From contig JAFTIQ010000026.1 of the NCBI GenBank assembly GCA_017456805.1, positions 1-27,423 on the forward strand: 27,423 nucleotides of DNA, in the 5' to 3' direction. This document shows positions 22,011-27,423 of this stretch, in pieces. The first letter of the stretch is position 1, and every line of letters begins with the position of its first letter. A program made the translations under genes and the position numbers. The stretch comes from Lentisphaeria bacterium. Its GTDB lineage: Bacteria > Verrucomicrobiota > Lentisphaeria > Victivallales > UBA1829. Under the pieces are notes generated by a model that was not told the origin of the DNA, ran no database searches, and was given only the letters and a program-made list of their open reading frames with translations.

Positions 22011-22904
22011 TCAGTGCTTTTTCTGTTTGATAAGATAACTGGGATAGGTTCCAGTTTCCTGACGGAACACTCTTGAAAAATGGAAGGGATTCTTAAATCC
22101 GAACATCTCGCTCAATTCTTTGATCCTCATCCCGGGATGTTTGATCATAAAGTTTTGGATCTGCAAAATCTTGTAATGAATAAAAGCTTTTCTGGGAGGC
22201 ATATTGAAAAGCTGCTGACAAAGCCGGTGCAATGCACTGCGGCTCATTCCACATTCATGACAAAGCTGCTCCAATCCCGGCATGTCAGCCAGATGACGCG
22301 AAAATACGGAATAGATTTTTGATGTATCCAAATCAATGTTGATTTGCTGGGAAATTGTTTCATGTAAAATATTTTTCGGGTACAACAGCAGGATTTTCCG
22401 GAAGATCACTCCGAAAATCGCATTATGGAGATGAAAATATTCGAAATTGTCTTTTGCTTCCCGGTTTTGGGTGATCAGATTCCGGATCAGAAAAAGAAAA
22501 AAAGCTTTATCCTCCAGATGCAGTTTCTGCTGTACCGGCTTCACGCCCGGAGCAAAGACGGAAGGCGGCAATTTTCCATCAGAGGCGGGAAGAATGTGAA
22601 AATGAAATGCAAACATGGAGCATCCTTTGTAAAGAAAATCTTCATGTTTCTGTCCGGCTTGTATGATCAGCATATCCCATGGATTCAGTTCAATTTCGCA
22701 ATTATCAAGCAGACATTTATATTTTCCCCGGTTCAGAAGAATGATTTCATAACTGACTTGTGTATGGGAATCCCAGACCCCATCGGAGGTCACAACGGTG
22801 TGGTTGGAGTCCATATATCGCACACGGAAATCGTCTTCCCGATTCAGAAGGCTCAAGTAATGATTTGAAGATTTTACCTTGATAATATCCTGGGGTGTTC
22901 CCAT
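22011..22904 (-). CDS. AraC-family transcriptional regulator
   Basis: A 297-residue regulator. The N-terminal part (about 25-110) is a cupin-like sensing domain (SYEIILLNRGKYKCLLDNCEIELNPWDMLIIQAGQKHEDFLY). The C-terminal 100 residues carry two helix-turn-helix motifs: MPGLEQLCHECGMSRSALHRLCQQLF, then IKELSEMFGFKNPFHFSRVFRQETGTYPSYL, the classical AraC signature. Proteins of this shape bind a sugar-like effector and activate a nearby catabolic operon. It is divergent from the pseudopilin-GH130-DUF4838 operon, with promoters about 70 bp apart, and is the likely regulator. AAGGAG lies 6 nt before the ATG. Confidence 0.93.
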   Translation of the reverse strand: MGTPQDIIKVKSSNHYLSLLNREDDFRVRYMDSNHTVVTSDGVWDSHTQVSYEIILLNRGKYKCLLDNCEIELNPWDMLIIQAGQKHEDFLYKGCSMFAFHFHILPASDGKLPPSVFAPGVKPVQQKLHLEDKAFFLFLIRNLITQNREAKDNFEYFHLHNAIFGVIFRKILLLYPKNILHETISQQINIDLDTSKIYSVFSRHLADMPGLEQLCHECGMSRSALHRLCQQLFNMPPRKAFIHYKILQIQNFMIKHPGMRIKELSEMFGFKNPFHFSRVFRQETGTYPSYLIKQKKH

Positions 22905-22927
22905 ATTGAACTCCTTGTTCTCAACAT

Positions 22928-22955
22928 ACTATAACACAGATCATGGAATTTTCAA
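22928..22955 (-). promoter_or_regulatory. Promoter of the AraC-type gene
   Basis: Minus strand TTGAAA (22955-22950), 16 bp, TATAGT (22933-22928). The leader would be about 17 nt with AAGGAG in it. Confidence 0.5.
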
Positions 22956-23003
22956 GTGTTCTTAATTTGGGAAAATCAGATATCTTTTGGGACTTTTAGA
23001 ATC

Positions 23004-23032
23004 TTGTCAAAAATAGAAAATTGAGGTATATT
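23004..23032 (+). promoter_or_regulatory. Promoter of the pseudopilin-GH130-DUF4838 operon
   Basis: TTGTCA (23004-23009), 17 bp, TATATT (23027-23032), giving a leader of about 46 nt. It faces away from the AraC promoter across roughly 50 bp, room for regulator half-sites, though no clear direct repeats were recognised. Confidence 0.55.
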
Positions 23033-23084
23033 TCTTTATAAAAGCTCCGTGTTGAAAATACAAAAAACGAAAGGAAAATCAGCT

Positions 23085-23723
23085 ATGAAAAAAGTAAAAC
23101 ATTTTACACTGATTGAGCTTCTGGTTGTCATTGCCATTATTGCAATTCTTGCGGGGATGCTGCTTCCGGCATTGAACAACGCCAGAGAAAAAGGACGCGC
23201 TATCAACTGTACCAGCAACATGAAACAGATCATGCTGGGATGTATTTTATACTCAGAAGACCATGACGGCATGATGCCTCCCAGCAATGCCTGGAGCTGG
23301 AATCTCTTCAATTTTGTTACCGGCTACCATTCCGGACAGGGCGGTCAGATCGGCAAGGCATACATCTCAAGCACGAAACTTTTTGACTGTCCATCAGAAA
23401 CCACATCATTAATGATCTGCGGTTCCTATCAGACCCGCGGAGATGCCGGACAACCGGGACAGCCCGCCGGCAAATTAAAACTGAATAAAATGAATCCGCG
23501 TTTTGTTTATGTTTCAGAAATTTCTCCTGCCGGTCTTAAAACAAGAAACACTCGCTGGTTTTATAATACCGCAAGTATCACCGGGGTGGGTTACTGGGAT
23601 ATCTGCTTGCGCCATATCCAGAGGGCAAATATCGGATACGTTGATGGATCTGCTACACAAGTCTCCGAACTCACGTTTACCAAAACTCCGGAACATTTCA
23701 AACTGTTGACGTCAGATCTGTAA
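23085..23723 (+). CDS. Type II secretion-like pseudopilin (prepilin N-terminus, Lentisphaerae type)
   Basis: A 212-residue protein. It opens with [18 protein letters not shown] and a hydrophobic helix to about residue 30, the class III signal of type IV pilin-like proteins. Cleavage is expected between H6 and F7, with the conserved Glu at mature position 5 (E11). The helix continues into [36 protein letters not shown], typical of the many short pseudopilins of Lentisphaerae and Planctomycetes (DUF1559-like). The C-terminal part is a small beta-rich globular domain ending [13 protein letters not shown]. Such proteins are usually annotated as GspG/prepilin, but no secretion genes are nearby. 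The start at 23085 has AAAGGA 9 nt upstream. It precedes a GH130 gene by 21 bp. Confidence 0.88.
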   Translation: MKKVKHFTLIELLVVIAIIAILAGMLLPALNNAREKGRAINCTSNMKQIMLGCILYSEDHDGMMPPSNAWSWNLFNFVTGYHSGQGGQIGKAYISSTKLFDCPSETTSLMICGSYQTRGDAGQPGQPAGKLKLNKMNPRFVYVSEISPAGLKTRNTRWFYNTASITGVGYWDICLRHIQRANIGYVDGSATQVSELTFTKTPEHFKLLTSDL

Positions 23724-23744
23724 GGAAAGGATTTTGTTTGACTT

Positions 23745-24800
23745 ATGAAAATTGCTCGTTTTAAAGATCCCATTCTGCTTCCCTGCGAAGAATTGGAATG
23801 GATGTCCAGAACCGTCATGAATCCGGGAGTTGCCGTCTACGAGGGAAAACTCCGGATGGTGTTCACTGCCGGAAACAGAAAAGGGAATTATTACCTCGGA
23901 TATGCAGAAAGTACCGATGGAGAACATTTTACGATTCATGACGAACCGATTTTTTCACCGGATCCCGATGAAAATGCCTTCGATCACGGAACTGTGGAAG
24001 ATCCCCGTGTTACGGAACTTGACGGAAAATTTTATATCACATACGCGGCCCGTTATATGAGCATGGGAGAATGGGCACGGGGCAAACGCAAGTTTGGTCC
24101 CGGCGGGGACAATGCACCCAGCTGGGAACGGAACAACCGCCGGGTGGGGCTTGCTGTCACAGAAGATTGGAAAACCGTCAAACGCCTGGGAGCTCTTTCC
24201 AGTCCGTTTTTCAACGATGCCAATGTAGTGCTTTTCCCGGAAAAAATCAATGGAAAATACGCCTATCTTCACCGTCCGAGCTCCTCTCCGGCATGGGCAC
24301 TTCCCATGTTCTATGAACCCGGAAGAGCATGGCTGCTTTATACAGATACCATCAACAAATGGTGTTCCGACAAGATCGAAATGCCGTGGAACATGGTAGA
24401 TGGTGTTGATATTCCGGATGATAAAATGCTTCTGGAACCGGAGCAGGATTGGGAACGGATGAAAGTCGGTCCCTCCGGAGTACCGATTCCCACCGATGAC
24501 GGCTGGCTCATGTTCTATCATGGGGTGGACCGTCCGGGAATATACCGGATCGGGCTTGCGCTGCTTGACCGCGAAGATCCCCGGAAAGTCCTCTGCCGCA
24601 CCACCAAACCGGTCATGGAACCGGAAGGGGAATTTGAAAATACCGGAGCCTATCCCGGATGTATTTTCCCCTGTGCCAACATCGTTACCGGGGATGAAAT
24701 CAGATTGTTCTACGGGATCTGCGACAAATGCATCGGAACGGCAGTCACAAGCCTTTCTGAAGCCCTGGCACATGTCAAAAAATTCCCTTATAAAAGATAA
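23745..24800 (+). CDS. GH130-family glycoside phosphorylase/hydrolase
   Basis: A 351-residue five-bladed beta-propeller enzyme of family GH130, which acts on beta-mannosidic linkages, usually by phosphorolysis to mannose 1-phosphate. Visible family positions are MNPGVAVYEGKLRMVFTAG, the central VEDPRVTELDGKFYITY with the proposed catalytic acid D86, NDANVVLFPEKINGKYAYLHRP, VGPSGVPIPTDDGWLMFYHGV, YRIGLALLDREDPRKV, and IRLFYGICDKCIGTA. No signal peptide, so cytoplasmic action on imported oligosaccharides is likely. It is in an operon with the pseudopilin upstream and an exported DUF4838 protein 15 bp downstream. The ribosome site is weak (AGGA about 17 nt away). Phosphorylase versus hydrolase cannot be decided here. 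Confidence 0.9.
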   Translation: MKIARFKDPILLPCEELEWMSRTVMNPGVAVYEGKLRMVFTAGNRKGNYYLGYAESTDGEHFTIHDEPIFSPDPDENAFDHGTVEDPRVTELDGKFYITYAARYMSMGEWARGKRKFGPGGDNAPSWERNNRRVGLAVTEDWKTVKRLGALSSPFFNDANVVLFPEKINGKYAYLHRPSSSPAWALPMFYEPGRAWLLYTDTINKWCSDKIEMPWNMVDGVDIPDDKMLLEPEQDWERMKVGPSGVPIPTDDGWLMFYHGVDRPGIYRIGLALLDREDPRKVLCRTTKPVMEPEGEFENTGAYPGCIFPCANIVTGDEIRLFYGICDKCIGTAVTSLSEALAHVKKFPYKR

Positions 24801-24815
24801 AAGGAGTTTTCAAAG

Positions 24816-27116
24816 ATGAAAAAACTGTTGTTTGTTTTTCTTCTTCTCTGTACAGCGTTGGGATTTGCGGGAGTAAAACTTGAACCTGTCAAGAGTTATA
24901 CGGTTGTCTATCCGGTAAAGCCGACGATCCAGGAACGGTATGCCGCCCGTCTGCTTGCAGAATATCTGAGCAAGATGACCGGCACGACGATTCCAGCCAA
25001 GCGGGAAGACCGTGCAGATGAACCGGTAATCAGTGTCGGGAATACAGAACTTGCAAAAGAAGCCGGATTCACCAAAAAGCTGCGGCTTCAGGGATATGCG
25101 GTTGATGTGAAGGGCAAAAATGTCTTCATCCGCGGAGGACATCCGGGACCGTTGAACTGTGTGATCAGTTTCATGCAGGAAGATCTGGGATTCCGTTATT
25201 ATGCGGAGCCCCAGCCGGACATTCCGGCAGGGAACGATCCCGGAGAAATCCTGATCCCGGATCTGAGCGGGAAAGTTCTGGAAGTCACGGTCCGGAGTTA
25301 TACTCCGCCGTTTGAAAGCCGGGAACTTCTTTATAATTATACGCATCTCAGCAATCCGGAAGCGTTGATGTTCTTCCGCCTTGCACCGCTTTCCTATCTT
25401 TCCTACCTCCCGAAGGAGTCCGGCGGGATCGAAAACTCCAATCTGTTTGTCCACACCTACTATCAGCTGGTCCCTGTCAAAAAATATTATGATACCCATC
25501 CGGAATATTTTGCATTGCAGAACGGGAAACGGGTGAAACATACTGCCACTTTCGGATCTGTCTGCTATACTCATCCGGAAATTCCGAAACTGATGGCGGA
25601 TCATATTCGTGAATTGATCAAACAAGATCCGAATGCCCGTTATTTTTCCGTTTCCCGCAATGACGGATCATCCACGCACTGTGAATGTCCGAACTGCAAA
25701 GTCCTGACCAAAAAATACGGTATGCCCGGAATGCAGCTGTATCTTGCGAACAAGGTTGCGGAACTTCTGGTAAAAGATCATCCGGAAATCCGGCTCACAA
25801 CGCTGGTCTACGGTTCAGCCTCTCTGAAAATTGAGGGCATCACAGCACATCCGAATGTTGTTCTCTTCCTTGCCCCCATCGGCGCAAGATTCAACAAGAT
25901 CAAAATGCTGGTTCCGCTGAACGAAAACAGTGATGTTGAACAGGAAATTGATAACTGTTTTAAGGTAAGCGATAATATTTATTTCTGGGATTATCTGGAA
26001 GCGACAGACATGCCGTTCCCCGGAATTGACCAGTATATCAAATCCGTCCGCTATCTTGCGGATAAGGGTGTGACCGGGTATTTTGCAGATGTTACAAACG
26101 GCGGAGCCTCTCTTGCACCTTTGAAAAAATGGCTTTATTCCCAGCTTCTCTGGAATCCGAAACAGGATGCAGAACCCATGATCCGGGAATTTGTTTACGC
26201 CTATTATGGAAAAGCCGCTCCGGAAATGATGGAATATATCACCCTGATCAGAAAAGCATGGAAAAATTTTGATGAACAACGGAAAAAAGCCGGCGACGGT
26301 GTTGCCCTTGCTTATACAGCGGCTGAGCTGAATCAGATGACTGCGATTTTTGAAAAAGCGTTGCAGAAAGTCAAAAATGATCCGGTGCATTACGGAAGAA
26401 TCGCAAGAGAATATCTTCCGCTTCTGGTCCATCAGCTTGCTGCAAACCCTGTTGTCATTGGCTTGGAACAGTACAAAAAACTTACTGCGAAAGCAAAGGA
26501 TATGGCAAGATATGTGCCGCCGCGGGCAACCGTCAAACGGAGCAAGCTGATCGAACGATGGGATAAGAAGATTGCCTGGAGTTCACGCCCCGCAGATCCT
26601 GCGGAATATTCGAAAAACACGGTTACGGTCTGGAATCCCATTGTAGTTGCGGGGCTCTCCGCAATGGTGGATGATCCTGCCGCGATCAAGGGAAAAGCTG
26701 CCCGCCACATCGGGAAAAAGCCCTGGGGGATCCAGTGGTATTACAACACATTCCTCGACTTCCTGATCCCCGGGAAAGAATATGTTGTCCGAATCAGTTT
26801 CCGTACAGAGCAGAAAACTCTGCGGGAAAGCGGCAAAGTGTTTGATATGCGGCTCTTCCATCATGGCAACACGATGAAAGCACATAAACAGCCGTTATTT
26901 ACTGCTTATTTCAACAAGCAGAAGGACGGAACAGGGAAATATCGCACAGAAGTTCTGGGCAAAGTGATCGTAAAAGATCCGTTTTCCACCGGAATGCTCT
27001 GGATGAACTCTCTTGTCAATTCTGATGAAGCCGTCTGGTATGAAAAGCTGGAATTCATTCCGATTGAGGAATATAAGGAATCGGATCCCATTCCGGACAA
27101 AATCGGATATCTCTGA
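24816..27116 (+). CDS. Exported DUF4838 domain protein (glycoside hydrolase-like)
   Basis: A 766-residue protein with a clear signal peptide (MKKLLFVFLLLCTALGFA). Residues about 25-150 resemble the N-terminal accessory domain of alpha-glucuronidases and GH20 enzymes (ERYAARLLAEYLSKMTG, then VISVGNTELA, GHPGPLNCVISFMQEDLGFRYY). The DUF4838 barrel follows (about 190-480), with VSRNDGSSTHCECPNCK (C289, C291, C294) and NIYFWDYLEATDMPFPG. A helical part (about 480-580) and a beta-rich C-terminal domain (about 610-760) complete it. The family is common in Lentisphaerae, Planctomycetes and Bacteroidetes glycan loci and is thought to be a glycosidase; no member activity is known to me. AAAAGGAG is 9 nt before the ATG. 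It ends the AraC-linked operon. Confidence 0.88.
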   Translation: MKKLLFVFLLLCTALGFAGVKLEPVKSYTVVYPVKPTIQERYAARLLAEYLSKMTGTTIPAKREDRADEPVISVGNTELAKEAGFTKKLRLQGYAVDVKGKNVFIRGGHPGPLNCVISFMQEDLGFRYYAEPQPDIPAGNDPGEILIPDLSGKVLEVTVRSYTPPFESRELLYNYTHLSNPEALMFFRLAPLSYLSYLPKESGGIENSNLFVHTYYQLVPVKKYYDTHPEYFALQNGKRVKHTATFGSVCYTHPEIPKLMADHIRELIKQDPNARYFSVSRNDGSSTHCECPNCKVLTKKYGMPGMQLYLANKVAELLVKDHPEIRLTTLVYGSASLKIEGITAHPNVVLFLAPIGARFNKIKMLVPLNENSDVEQEIDNCFKVSDNIYFWDYLEATDMPFPGIDQYIKSVRYLADKGVTGYFADVTNGGASLAPLKKWLYSQLLWNPKQDAEPMIREFVYAYYGKAAPEMMEYITLIRKAWKNFDEQRKKAGDGVALAYTAAELNQMTAIFEKALQKVKNDPVHYGRIAREYLPLLVHQLAANPVVIGLEQYKKLTAKAKDMARYVPPRATVKRSKLIERWDKKIAWSSRPADPAEYSKNTVTVWNPIVVAGLSAMVDDPAAIKGKAARHIGKKPWGIQWYYNTFLDFLIPGKEYVVRISFRTEQKTLRESGKVFDMRLFHHGNTMKAHKQPLFTAYFNKQKDGTGKYRTEVLGKVIVKDPFSTGMLWMNSLVNSDEAVWYEKLEFIPIEEYKESDPIPDKIGYL

Positions 27117-27204
27117 TGGAGCAGACCAGTTTGAATCGCAGATGATTCATTAGACTGTAACTTTTGAAAATCCAAAGAAGACTGCAAGACACCATTTGTT
27201 GAAG

Positions 27205-27224
27205 TGACCCCAAAAATTTGGACG
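27205..27224. repeat. Probable terminal end of the IS3-family element
   Basis: TGACCCCAAAAATTTGGAC starts at 27205, just past the transposase stop. This TGACCxCCAAAAATTTGG style is typical of IS150-like ends. The opposite end lies outside the window, so neither the inverted match nor a target duplication can be checked. Confidence 0.5.
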
Positions 27225-27231
27225 GTTAAAA

Positions 27232-27423
27232 TTACGTGGAATGGGTTCGGTATTGTACCGGACTCATTCCTTTTAATGTTAAAGATACTCTCTCATTGTT
27301 GAAATAGCAAATGTATTCTTCAAGTTTGTGCTTGAAATCTTCAACTGAAGCAAAGGTTACACAGAAGAACATTTCCGTTTTCAATCTTCCAAAGAAATTC
27401 TCCATTACGCTATTATCCAGACA
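27232..27423 (-). CDS. IS3-family transposase OrfB, C-terminal 63 residues (5' part off window)
   Basis: Reading leftwards from the window edge in frame gives CLDNSVMENFFGRLKTEMF, a middle section, and GMSPVQYRTHST, then TAA at 27234-27232. The DNSVMENFFGRLKTE block holds the third acidic residue (Glu) of the DDE catalytic triad of IS3/IS150 transposases, and the NNERVSLTLKGMSPVQYR ending is diagnostic. The gene enters from the right and is cut by the window, so completeness is unknown. The element lies 88 bp downstream of the DUF4838 gene, apparently without harming it. Confidence 0.93.
   Translation of the reverse strand, partial: CLDNSVMENFFGRLKTEMFFCVTFASVEDFKHKLEEYICYFNNERVSLTLKGMSPVQYRTHST

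Noticed and set aside
27130..27155. GAATC/GATTC hairpin after the DUF4838 gene as a terminator
   Set aside because: Only five pairs and no U-run follows.

Overview
The window looks like a chromosomal segment of a Lentisphaerae bacterium (Victivallis-like, gut-associated, Gram-negative). This is an inference from content. It carries a short pseudopilin with the [24 protein letters not shown] head, a DUF4838 glycosidase-like protein, a GH130 phosphorylase, a giant AIDA-type repeat protein and an LpxH-like phosphoesterase, a mix typical of that phylum. Coding density is high. Most genes have a clear AAGGAG-type ribosome binding site, and several neighbours are coupled by 4-bp ATGA overlaps.

Region 1 (1-2440, minus strand): a three-gene operon encoding an SPFH/band-7 protein with three zinc ribbons, a four-helix membrane protein, and the start of a zinc-ribbon/TPR protein. 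The visible end of that last protein resembles the front of bacterial TIR-domain proteins; the rest lies off the window. This is the best candidate for a stress or defence module.

Region 2 (2600-10047, plus strand): a tightly packed run of an alpha/beta hydrolase with a degenerate second domain, ftsW, murG, an exported nitroreductase, a ROK sugar kinase and a Ppx/GppA-like protein. Two central peptidoglycan genes therefore sit inside a mixed operon.

Region 3 (10051-14355, minus strand): an operon transcribed LpxH-like phosphoesterase, YycJ/WalJ-like MBL hydrolase, a hybrid histidine kinase homologue that lacks its phosphoacceptor His, and a YbgC-type thioesterase. The promoter is placed so that the first message may be leaderless.

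Region 4 (14477-18603): one 1316-residue beta-helical repeat protein with a thioredoxin-like head and an FG-GAP-like tail. It has no signal peptide and no autotransporter barrel. Stem-loops follow it.

Region 5 (18600-20460): tRNA-Lys(UUU), gmk, a stand-alone CoaC-type decarboxylase, a bidirectional terminator, and a convergent cold-shock gene with a leader of about 190 nt.

Region 6 (20545-22904): an HD hydrolase with a membrane tail, a divergent DUF1643 gene, and an AraC-type regulator.

Region 7 (23004-27116): a carbohydrate locus divergent from the AraC gene, made of a pseudopilin, a GH130 phosphorylase and an exported DUF4838 protein.

Region 8 (27205-27423): one end of an IS3-family insertion sequence, entering the window from the right.

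No CRISPR array, rRNA or prophage was seen. Several promoters share a TTGNNA - 16/17 bp - TATATT-like layout.
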